The translations under genes and the position numbers were made by a program. Under the pieces are notes generated by a model, which had not been told where the DNA came from, did no database searches, and was given only the letters and a program-made list of their open reading frames with translations. Shown piece after piece: positions 22,007 to 28,536 of a stretch of 30,639 bases of DNA; position 1 is the stretch's first letter, and each line of letters opens with the position of its first letter. The stretch lies in the NCBI GenBank assembly GCA_036824145.1, contig DAITAT010000018.1, positions 1 through 30,639 on the forward strand. The letters run 5' to 3'. This DNA is from DATMMS01 sp036824145. Its GTDB lineage: Bacteria; Chloroflexota; Dormibacteria; DASZGP01.

Positions 22007-22291
22007 GTGCCTGATCGCTCACGCGGCAAGCGCCCAACCGATCTCAATTCCCTGGCCAAGAGCATCACAGATGATGCAACCGACCCTCAGCCTGACCCCG
22101 AGCTAACCCCTGAGCGGGCGGCAGCGAGGCTCCTTGGCAGCAAGGGCGGCAAGAAGGGCGGCAACGCTAGGGCCGAGAAGCTAACGGCCAAGCAGCGGTC
22201 GGAGATCGCGAAGAAAGCGGCAGCGGCTAGGTGGGAAGCGGCCCAATCCTTAGGCAGGCGCCCACTCCTCTTTCCGCGGAGCGGGATGTAG
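22007..22291 (+). CDS. Small basic KGG-motif protein of unknown function
   Basis: The product has 94 residues from GTG 22007. The N-terminus PDRSRGKRPTDLNSLAKS leads to an acidic/proline stretch and then a basic helical repeat: LGSKGGKKGGNARAEKL followed by TAKQRSEIAKKAAAARW. This pattern is familiar from small proteins labelled hypothetical or histone-like; no function is established. GTG was preferred over TTG 21962 because the N-terminus then matches the usual family start (M-P...GKRPxDxN). Codon use is less GC-biased at third positions (CTA, GCA, ACA, CTT, AGG) than in neighbours, consistent with transfer. It lies within the inverted-repeat-bounded segment. Confidence 0.65.
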   Translation: MPDRSRGKRPTDLNSLAKSITDDATDPQPDPELTPERAAARLLGSKGGKKGGNARAEKLTAKQRSEIAKKAAAARWEAAQSLGRRPLLFPRSGM

Positions 22292-22300
22292 GGGATGATC

Positions 22301-22320
22301 TGGGGGTTTACGAACCTCCA
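22301..22320 (+). terminator. 8-bp hairpin after the KGG-motif gene
   Basis: TGGGGGTT and AACCTCCA pair (one G-T) around a TACG tetraloop, beginning 10 nt after the stop codon. No T-run follows. From 22321 to 22456 no gene or clear signal is seen apart from the right inverted repeat. Confidence 0.4.
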
Positions 22321-22413
22321 CCGGTAGCTTCGGCGGCTCCGGCTCTTCTTCAAGATGGGTGAGACTGGAAGGCCCTTGTGGTGTAGTTCCTGCCAGTGAT
22401 CCGGCGCGGCGCA

Positions 22414-22433
22414 TCAAACTGACCCACTACCCG
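22414..22433 (-). repeat. Right terminal inverted repeat of the 832-bp segment
   Basis: The plus strand reads TCAAACTGACCCACTACCCG, the inverse of the left repeat with two mismatches. CAAT follows at 22434-22437. Confidence 0.6.
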
Positions 22434-22456
22434 CAATCAGCCGCCGGGATTGGCGA

Positions 22457-22470
22457 CGAACACTTGTACG
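22457..22470. promoter_or_regulatory. SOS/LexA-like box 1 upstream of mrfA
   Basis: CGAACACTTGTACG matches the Gram-positive SOS consensus CGAAC-N4-GTTCG at 9 of 10 fixed positions. It lies about where the -35 region of the mrfA promoter would be. Confidence 0.55.
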
Positions 22471-22471
22471 G

Positions 22472-22485
22472 CGAACATTCGTACG
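22472..22485. promoter_or_regulatory. SOS/LexA-like box 2 upstream of mrfA
   Basis: CGAACATTCGTACG also matches 9 of 10 fixed positions of CGAAC-N4-GTTCG. It is one base after box 1 and ends one base before the TATGAT box, so a bound repressor would block polymerase. Confidence 0.55.
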
Positions 22486-22486
22486 C

Positions 22487-22492
22487 TATGAT
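22487..22492 (+). promoter_or_regulatory. -10 box for mrfA
   Basis: TATGAT is followed by 8 nt (GCGGTCCG) and ATG 22501; near-leaderless. Confidence 0.6.
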
Positions 22493-22500
22493 GCGGTCCG

Positions 22501-24816
22501 ATGGGCGCCGTCCAAATCCTTGACGATCTTCTCCGTGACCCCGCCTTTCGCTCGGGGGTGGCGCTTGACCACCTGATCCCGGCGCGGGACCCGGCGTTCG
22601 CCGAGATCCCGGACGTGGTTCCCGGCAACCTACGCCACGCGTTGAGTGTGCGGGGCATTCAGCGTCTCTACAGCCATCAGGCCGATGTCTTCAACAGCGT
22701 GGCCGCCGGGCAGGACACCGTGGTGGTGACGCCCACCGCCTCGGGTAAGACCCTCTGCTACAACCTGCCCGTCCTCAGCCGGGTTCTCCGCGAGCCGGAC
22801 GCCCGCGCCCTTTACCTGTTCCCCACCAAGGCCCTGGCCCAGGACCAGCTGGCGGAGCTGACGGAACTGTGCGGCCACCTCGACTGCGGCATCCGGACGT
22901 TCACTTACGACGGCGACACCCCTCCCAACGCGCGCTCCGCCATCCGCGAGGCCGGTCACATCGTCATCACCAACCCCGACATGCTCCACGCGGCGATCCT
23001 GCCGCACCACACCAAGTGGCTGAAGCTCTTCCAGAACCTGGAGTACGTCGTCATCGACGAGCTCCACGCCTACCGCGGTGTGTTCGGCAGCCACCTCGGC
23101 AACGTCATCCGCCGGCTGCACCGGGTCTGCGCCTTCTACGGCGCCGCGCCGACTTTCATCTGCGCCTCGGCTACGATTGCCAACCCCGGCGAACTGGCGT
23201 CGAAGATCCTGGAGCGGCCGGTCACGGTGGTGGACCGAAACGGGGCCCCTGCAGCGGAACGGCGCCTGGTCTTCTACAACCCGCCGGTGGTCAACGCCGA
23301 CCTGGGGTTGCGGCGCTCGTCGCTGCTGGAGTCGCAGCGGATCGCGGCCCACTTCCTCGCCGGGGGCGCCCAGACCATCGTCTTCGGCCGCAGCCGGCTG
23401 CAGGTCGAGGTGCTGCTCAGCTACCTCAAGCAGGCTGGCAGCGATCGCCTTGGCCGCCACGGCGACATCCGGGGCTATCGCGGCGGCTACCTGCCGGGGC
23501 AGCGGCGCGAGATCGAGCGCGGCCTGCGCAGCGGCCGGGTACGCGGGGTGGTCGCCACCAATGCTCTGGAGCTGGGCATCGACGTCGGCCAGATGCAGGC
23601 GGCGGTGCTCTGCGGCTATCCCGGCAGCATCGCCTCGACCTGGCAGCAGCTGGGGCGCGCCGGCCGCCGGGACGAGCCGTCGGTGGGGATCCTGGTCTGC
23701 TCCAGCAGCCCGATCGACCAGTTCCTGGCGCGCCACCCGGAGTACTTCCTGGGGAGCTCGCCGGAGCACGGCCTGGTCGATCCCGACAACCTGCTGGTCC
23801 TGCTGGGCCACCTGCAAGCGTCGCTGTTCGAGGTCCCATTTGATGAGCACGAGGACTTCGGGCGGTCGCGAGTGGGGGAGATGCTTGGAGTTCTCGAGGC
23901 CGAAGGCCAGGCCCACCACTCGGCGGGTCGGTGGTACTGGTCGTCAGAGGTGTTCCCTGCGTCAGAGGTCAGCCTTCGCTCGATCCTGGCCGAGAACGTC
24001 GTCATCATCGACATCAGCAACGCCTCCGGCGGAGCCGGTAGCGCCGGCGCCCGTGTGATCGGGGAGATGGACCAGTTCGCGGCCCAGACCATGCTCCACG
24101 ACCAGGCGATCTATCTCCACGAAGGGCAGCAGTTCCACGTCGACCATCTCGACTGGGCCGAGAAGAAGGCCTACGTGCGGCCTGTCAATGTCGACTACTA
24201 CACCGATGCCGACCGGGCCGCCACGGTGCAGGTCCTGGAGTCCTTCGACAGCGCCGATGGAGTCCTGGTCAAGGCCCATGGCGAGGTCCAGGTCTCGTCG
24301 CTGGCGACGGTCTTCAAGAAGATCCGCTTCCACACCCACGAGGCCGTCGGCGCCGGCCCTGTCGACCTGCCCCAGGTCGACCTCCACACCACCAGCTACT
24401 GGTTGCGGGTGCCCGCCGAACTGGCTGCGACATACCCTCGCCTGGCTCTCCAGGCCGGGTTGCAGGGCCTGGCTCACGTTCTCAGGCACAGCGCGTCGGT
24501 GTTCCTGATGTGCGACCCGCGGGACCTCGGAGTGGCGGCGCAGGTCCGATCCCCGCAGACCGGCGGCCCGACAATCTTTGTATACGACGTCTTCCCCGGG
24601 GGCGTGGGGCTAAGCCCTCGGTTGTTCGAGCTCCACGACCAGCTGCTTCTGGCGGCCGCCGACTTGATCGCCGGCTGCGGCTGCGCCGGTGGCTGCCCGT
24701 CGTGCATCGGCGCCATGGTCGAGCGGGACGTCGACAGCAAAGCCGCGGCGCTGGCGCTGGCGAGGGCGGAGCCGGGCGGGATCGAGGTCCAGGATGCTGC
24801 TGCAAGATCGGCTTGA
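22501..24816 (+). CDS. mrfA: MrfA/YprA-type DEAD-box helicase with C-terminal DUF1998
   Basis: The protein has 771 residues. Helicase motifs in order: the LYSHQADVF Q-like motif, Walker A TPTASGKT (77-84), FPTKALAQDQ, the TNPDML motif, IDELHAYRG (DExH box, D186-E187), CASATI, and in the second RecA domain VVATNALELGIDVG and QQLGRAGRR. The C-terminal DUF1998 region has Cys in FLMCDPRDLG and the cluster CGCAGGCPSC, the four-Cys zinc site of MrfA/Hrq1-like enzymes. In B. subtilis MrfA works with the exonuclease MrfB to repair mitomycin C damage. Here the MrfB gene overlaps by 23 nt. Two tandem LexA-like boxes lie in the promoter. ATG 22501 is supported by TATGAT 8 nt upstream. Confidence 0.9.
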   Translation: MGAVQILDDLLRDPAFRSGVALDHLIPARDPAFAEIPDVVPGNLRHALSVRGIQRLYSHQADVFNSVAAGQDTVVVTPTASGKTLCYNLPVLSRVLREPDARALYLFPTKALAQDQLAELTELCGHLDCGIRTFTYDGDTPPNARSAIREAGHIVITNPDMLHAAILPHHTKWLKLFQNLEYVVIDELHAYRGVFGSHLGNVIRRLHRVCAFYGAAPTFICASATIANPGELASKILERPVTVVDRNGAPAAERRLVFYNPPVVNADLGLRRSSLLESQRIAAHFLAGGAQTIVFGRSRLQVEVLLSYLKQAGSDRLGRHGDIRGYRGGYLPGQRREIERGLRSGRVRGVVATNALELGIDVGQMQAAVLCGYPGSIASTWQQLGRAGRRDEPSVGILVCSSSPIDQFLARHPEYFLGSSPEHGLVDPDNLLVLLGHLQASLFEVPFDEHEDFGRSRVGEMLGVLEAEGQAHHSAGRWYWSSEVFPASEVSLRSILAENVVIIDISNASGGAGSAGARVIGEMDQFAAQTMLHDQAIYLHEGQQFHVDHLDWAEKKAYVRPVNVDYYTDADRAATVQVLESFDSADGVLVKAHGEVQVSSLATVFKKIRFHTHEAVGAGPVDLPQVDLHTTSYWLRVPAELAATYPRLALQAGLQGLAHVLRHSASVFLMCDPRDLGVAAQVRSPQTGGPTIFVYDVFPGGVGLSPRLFELHDQLLLAAADLIAGCGCAGGCPSCIGAMVERDVDSKAAALALARAEPGGIEVQDAAARSA

Positions 24817-26023
24817 GAGCCTCGGCCGCCACCCGCGCCCGCGGCCACCGACGCGCGCTGCCGACCTGGCCGGGCTGGCCGCGGGCGTGGGCGGCAGCGT
24901 AGGCGAGAATGCCGCCGGGGAGTTCGTCCTCATCGAGGAGCTGTTGCCGCTGCCGCCCCGCGCCGCCTGGAGCGGGGCCCCGGATTGGCTGTTTGGCGAC
25001 TGCGCGGCGCCACCAGAACCAGGGCTGTGTTTCTTCGACACCGAGACCACCGGCCTCTCGGGCGGCGTCGGCAACCAGGTCTTCCTGATGGCGATGGCCT
25101 GGCGGGTCGGCGGTGGGCTGTTGATGCGCCAGTACCTGCTGGCCGACCCCGCCTTCGAGCAGCCCTTCCTGGAGGCCATCAGCCTCGACCTCGAGCGCAG
25201 CGCCGCGGTGGTCAGCTACAACGGGCGCAGCTTCGACGCCCCGGTGCTGACCGGGCGCCTGCTGGTGTCGCGCCGGTCGCCGGGGTGCCTGCTCAAGCCT
25301 CACCTCGACCTGCTGCACCCAGTGCGGCGCATCTTCAAGGCCCGGCTCGGCAGCTGCACCCTGCAGAACGTGGAGGCGTTGGTGCTGGGACGGGACCGCG
25401 GCGACGACATCCCCGGTCACCTCATCCCGGAGATGTACTTCGCCTACCTTCGCAGCCGCGACCCGGAATTGCTGCGCTCGGTGCTGGCCCACAACCGGCA
25501 GGATGTCGTCAGCCTCAGCCTGCTCCTGGATCACCTGCTCGGGTTGCCTGACTCGGGGGCGGCGGCCCATCCGCTTGACCGCTTCGGCCTGGCTCGACTG
25601 CTGGAAAGCGGCGGCCAGGTGGAGCGCGCCATCGCGATCTACGACCAACTCTGGGAGGAGGCCGACTGCGCCTGGGACGGCGAGGTGTGGCCGGGAGCCT
25701 GGACCCCGGTGGAGCTGGCCTACGTGCTGGGGCTGCGCCTGGCCATCGCGCTGCGCCGGCACCGGCTTCTCGAACGGGCTGAAGCCGTTGTGGAAGCGAC
25801 CTGGCGGCGCTATCCCCGACCCTGGGAGGCAGGCATCATGCTGGCCAAGATCCTGGAGCACCGGCGCAAGGATCGAAGCGCCGCCATCGAGGTGGTCTCG
25901 GCTGCGCTCGAGGCTCTCGAAGAGAGCCGCTCACGCAGCCCCAGCGAGGAGCGCTGCCTGGTCGACCTGCGCAAGCGTCACGCCCGCCTTGAGGGCAGCG
26001 GGCCGCCGCGGCCTAGCCCCTGA
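24794..26023 (+). CDS. mrfB: MrfB/YprB-type RNase H-like 3'-5' exonuclease with TPR-like C-terminus
   Basis: The protein has 409 residues from ATG 24794. The DEDDh exonuclease motifs are complete: ExoI FFDTETTGL (D82, E84), ExoII YNGRSFDAPVL (D148), and ExoIII AHNRQDVVSL (H233, D237). The C-terminal third (about 255-400) is Leu/Ala-rich with paired helices (RLLESGGQVERAIAIYDQLW, and further on AEAVVEATWRRYPRPWEAG) suggestive of TPR repeats, as in B. subtilis YprB/MrfB. The start lies 23 nt inside mrfA, so the two are co-translated. Its last 11 nt overlap the convergent M23 gene. Joint action with the MrfA helicase in DNA crosslink or adduct repair is inferred from the pair. Confidence 0.9.
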   Translation: MLLQDRLESLGRHPRPRPPTRAADLAGLAAGVGGSVGENAAGEFVLIEELLPLPPRAAWSGAPDWLFGDCAAPPEPGLCFFDTETTGLSGGVGNQVFLMAMAWRVGGGLLMRQYLLADPAFEQPFLEAISLDLERSAAVVSYNGRSFDAPVLTGRLLVSRRSPGCLLKPHLDLLHPVRRIFKARLGSCTLQNVEALVLGRDRGDDIPGHLIPEMYFAYLRSRDPELLRSVLAHNRQDVVSLSLLLDHLLGLPDSGAAAHPLDRFGLARLLESGGQVERAIAIYDQLWEEADCAWDGEVWPGAWTPVELAYVLGLRLAIALRRHRLLERAEAVVEATWRRYPRPWEAGIMLAKILEHRRKDRSAAIEVVSAALEALEESRSRSPSEERCLVDLRKRHARLEGSGPPRPSP

Positions 26024-27380
26024 AGCCGTTGGGCCCGTTGGGAGGGAGATACGGCTTGGGGTCGACGGGGCTGTTGTTGACGCGCACCTCGAAGTGCACG
26101 TGCGGCCCGCTGGAGTTGCCTGTGGAGCCCATCAGGCCGATCGTCTGTCCCTGCTGGACCTTGTCGCCAGCCTTCACGAAGTAGCCCTCGAGGTGACCGT
26201 AAAGGGTCATCAGGCCGTTGTGGTGGGCAATGATCACGTGACGCCCATAGCCGATGAGGTGGCCGGCGAGCATGCTGTCCTCGGCCGCGACAACCACGCC
26301 GTCATCCGCGGCCAGCACCGGAGTGCCGGAGTCGTTGGCGTCGTCGATCCCAGCATGGAAGTGGGCCGCGCCGAACCCCGGCGGCTCGGCGCCGTAATCG
26401 GTCGGCCCGAACCACTGGCTCACGGTGCCCGTTGTGGTGGGCCAGATGAAGGGGTACTTGATCGAGTGGCCGACCGAGGTCGGGTAGACGATGTTGTTGC
26501 TCGCCATCCAGGCCTTGGCGGCCGCCCAGGCGGCGTCGTTGGCGGCCTGGATGAGGTCGTCCTCGCGAGCGATCTGGGCCGCCACGATCTGGGCCACCAG
26601 GGCGGCGCTCTGCCCGTTGGCGCTGGCCAGCTCGTTCTGTCCGGCCTTGATCGAGCCCTGTAAGGCGCTGAGGATGGCGGCCTCCTTGACCTCGCTGGTG
26701 ATCAGCTGGTTCTGGGCGTCGATGAGATCCTTCTGCTTCTTGACCGAAGAGTCGTGGTCACGGCGGAGTTGGTCGTCCTCTTGCTGCAGGCGGTGCTCCT
26801 CGTCTTTGATGCTGTGGAGCAGGTGGCTGCCGTAATTACGGATCGACAGCAAGGCCGCTGCCCGGGTGAGAAAGTCGCTGATGCCCTTGCTCTCGAAGAT
26901 CTCGGCGATGAGGTCGGGCTGGTACTTGTAGCTGCGCCGGAGATAGTCTGCGAACTCGGTACGGCGGAGGTTGAGCCGGCGCTTCGTTGCATCGATCTGG
27001 CCACTTGTCGCGGCCTCGTGCACCTCCAGCGCCTGGATGTCGACCCTGGTCTGGTCCTGCAGCTTCTGGTTGGCGACAACCGCGTCGCGGGTCTGCTTCA
27101 ACATCTGCTGGAGGCTGTCGCTGGTCCCCTGGGCCAGAGCCAGGTTGTCGCTCAGCTTGCCCTTCTCGGTCTCGATCTTGGCCTGCTCCGCCTTGCATTG
27201 CGCCGCCAGGGCTTGTTCCTGCGGGTCACCCTCGAGGCCGGGCGGCACCGTGCAGCTCGGGGCAGGGGTGGCCGACGGCGACGGCTGAGACGCGGGCGTC
27301 GCGGCCAGCCCGGCGACTGGGCTGGCGGCGAGAAGGATGGCGCCAATCGCCAGGGCGCGCCACGAATGCAAATGAGGCAT
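26013..27380 (-). CDS. Secreted coiled-coil M23 (LytM) peptidase, second copy
   Basis: The protein has 455 residues. It starts with a signal peptide (MPHLHSWRALAIGAILLAAS...LAA), then a short Pro/Ser/Ala stretch with one Cys, a long coiled coil (about 65-300) and a LytM domain. Zinc/catalytic motifs are intact: HAGID (H342, D346) and HVHFE (H427, H429), with YGHLEGYFVKAGDKV between. It shares architecture with the FtsX-linked enzyme at 7250-8425 and is likely a cell-wall hydrolase. It stands alone on the minus strand, without FtsEX genes. ATG 27380 gives a clean signal peptide; ATG 27422 would add 14 residues. GGAACGG abuts the chosen start. The 3' end overlaps mrfB. Confidence 0.9.
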   Translation of the reverse strand: MPHLHSWRALAIGAILLAASPVAGLAATPASQPSPSATPAPSCTVPPGLEGDPQEQALAAQCKAEQAKIETEKGKLSDNLALAQGTSDSLQQMLKQTRDAVVANQKLQDQTRVDIQALEVHEAATSGQIDATKRRLNLRRTEFADYLRRSYKYQPDLIAEIFESKGISDFLTRAAALLSIRNYGSHLLHSIKDEEHRLQQEDDQLRRDHDSSVKKQKDLIDAQNQLITSEVKEAAILSALQGSIKAGQNELASANGQSAALVAQIVAAQIAREDDLIQAANDAAWAAAKAWMASNNIVYPTSVGHSIKYPFIWPTTTGTVSQWFGPTDYGAEPPGFGAAHFHAGIDDANDSGTPVLAADDGVVVAAEDSMLAGHLIGYGRHVIIAHHNGLMTLYGHLEGYFVKAGDKVQQGQTIGLMGSTGNSSGPHVHFEVRVNNSPVDPKPYLPPNGPNGFRG

Positions 27381-27423
27381 CCGTTCCAGTGTCCTATTCG
27401 GGGTCCCAAATTGGAACGCCATA

Positions 27424-27429
27424 ACTGTA
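27424..27429 (-). promoter_or_regulatory. Candidate -10 box for the second M23 gene
   Basis: On the minus strand TACAGT lies in TTACAGTTAT, identical to the sequence before the Flp pilin gene. It leaves a leader of about 35 nt to ATG 27380. Confidence 0.4.
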
Positions 27430-27519
27430 AAGGTTTGCTGACGACCTCGCCGCTCGGAATTCGTCCTCGGAGCGCGATTTGTGCCGATAGCGTCACGAAT
27501 ACTGCAAGCTTGTTCGGTG

Positions 27520-28425
27520 ATGCAAGCCATCCATGTCGAGGTCGAGGGTCGCCGACTCAAGCTTTCGAACCTGGACAAAATCTTCTACCCGGCGGTCGGG
27601 TTCACCAAGGCCCAGGTGATCGATTACTACACCCGTGTTGCCCCGGCGCTGGTGCCACACATGGCCGGGCGGCCCCTGACTCTGAAGCGGTATCCCGACG
27701 GCGTCGACGGTCAGTTCTTCTACGAAAAGAAGTGTCCCAGCCACCGGCCCGAATGGTTTCGCACCGTGTCGGTGTGGAGCGGGCGCAACCAGGACAACAT
27801 CAACTACTGCGTTGTCGACGACCTGCCCAGCCTGGTCTGGGTGGCCAATATGGCCGGCCTCGAGCTGCACACCTCTCTGGCGCTGGCCGACGACATCCAT
27901 CGGCCGACGATGCTGGTATTCGACTTGGATCCCGGCGCGCCCGCGACGATCAAGGAGTGCTGCAATGTCGGCCTTCAGCTCCGGGACCTGTTCGCCGAGT
28001 TGAAGCTGAAATGCTTCGCCAAGACCTCCGGCTCCAAGGGACTGCAGGTGTACGTGCCCCTCAATACGGTCATCACCTATGAAGAGACCAAAGCGGCGGC
28101 GCTGGCGGTGGCCCAGGAACTGGAGCGCAAGAATCCCCAGCGGGTGCTGTCGAGCATGAGTAAGGAACTGCGTAAGGGCAAGGTCTTCGTCGACTGGAGC
28201 CAGAACGACGACCACAAGACCACCGTGTGTGTGTACTCGCTCCGGGCGCGCGAACGGCCGACGGTGTCGGCGCCGGTGTCCTGGGATGAGGTCGAGGCCC
28301 GTCACAGGGGTCGCCGGAAAGATCTGTCCTTCACCGCCGACGAGGTCCTCGCGCGGCTGGACCGCGACGGCGACCTCTTTGACCCGGTCCTGAAGTTGAA
28401 GCAGAGGCTGCCCTGCTTCGGCTGA
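27520..28425 (+). CDS. Stand-alone LigD-type primase-polymerase (AEP/PolDom)
   Basis: The protein has 301 residues, the size of the LigD polymerase domain alone, with no ligase or phosphoesterase domain. Catalytic acids are visible: LVFDLDPG (D135, D137) and KGKVFVDWSQND (D225). The nucleotide-binding segment is KTSGSKGLQVYVPL. Other family stretches are LTLKRYPDG, FYEKKCPSH and LRARERPTVSAPVSWDEVE. Such enzymes add ribo- or deoxynucleotides at double-strand break ends in non-homologous end joining, usually with Ku and an ATP-dependent ligase; neither is in the window. GTG 27517 directly before the ATG is an alternative start. Being near mrfAB suggests, but does not prove, a repair neighbourhood. 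Confidence 0.9.
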   Translation: MQAIHVEVEGRRLKLSNLDKIFYPAVGFTKAQVIDYYTRVAPALVPHMAGRPLTLKRYPDGVDGQFFYEKKCPSHRPEWFRTVSVWSGRNQDNINYCVVDDLPSLVWVANMAGLELHTSLALADDIHRPTMLVFDLDPGAPATIKECCNVGLQLRDLFAELKLKCFAKTSGSKGLQVYVPLNTVITYEETKAAALAVAQELERKNPQRVLSSMSKELRKGKVFVDWSQNDDHKTTVCVYSLRARERPTVSAPVSWDEVEARHRGRRKDLSFTADEVLARLDRDGDLFDPVLKLKQRLPCFG

Positions 28426-28486
28426 AGCCTTGCCGCTACTTGGTCACGGTGCGGTCGATCGCGCAATCCCCTTACCTGGACTGATG

Positions 28487-28502
28487 CCGGCCCGTGGGCC
28501 GG
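28487..28502. terminator. Strong GC hairpin between the polymerase and HD-GYP genes
   Basis: CCGGCCC-GT-GGGCCGG is a perfect 7-bp dyad, followed by ATTCG. It may end the polymerase transcript or act as an operator: it lies about 20 nt before the HD-GYP -10 box. Confidence 0.45.
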
Positions 28503-28521
28503 ATTCGACTCCGCGGTGGGC

Positions 28522-28527
28522 TATCTT
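28522..28527 (+). promoter_or_regulatory. -10 box for the HD-GYP gene
   Basis: TATCTT lies 9 nt before ATG 28537, so the transcript would carry only a few untranslated bases. Confidence 0.5.
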
Positions 28528-28536
28528 AGGCGCACC

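Larger units (their letters stand above)
21602..22433. mobile_element. 832-bp inverted-repeat-bounded segment with flanking 4-bp direct repeat, no transposase
   Basis: The ends are 20-bp inverted repeats (18 of 20 matching), and CAAT occurs immediately outside both (21598-21601 and 22434-22437), as expected for a target-site duplication. Inside are a Flp pilin gene (- strand) and a small KGG-motif gene (+ strand), but no transposase. The GGGTCAGTTTGA core of the repeats recalls ends of some insertion sequences (IS21-like ends come to mind, from memory only). A further 10-bp inverted pair, CAGATCATCC at 21680-21689 and GGATGATCTG at 22293-22302, lies inside. It may be a non-autonomous element or a decayed insertion carrying host genes. 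Confidence 0.5.
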
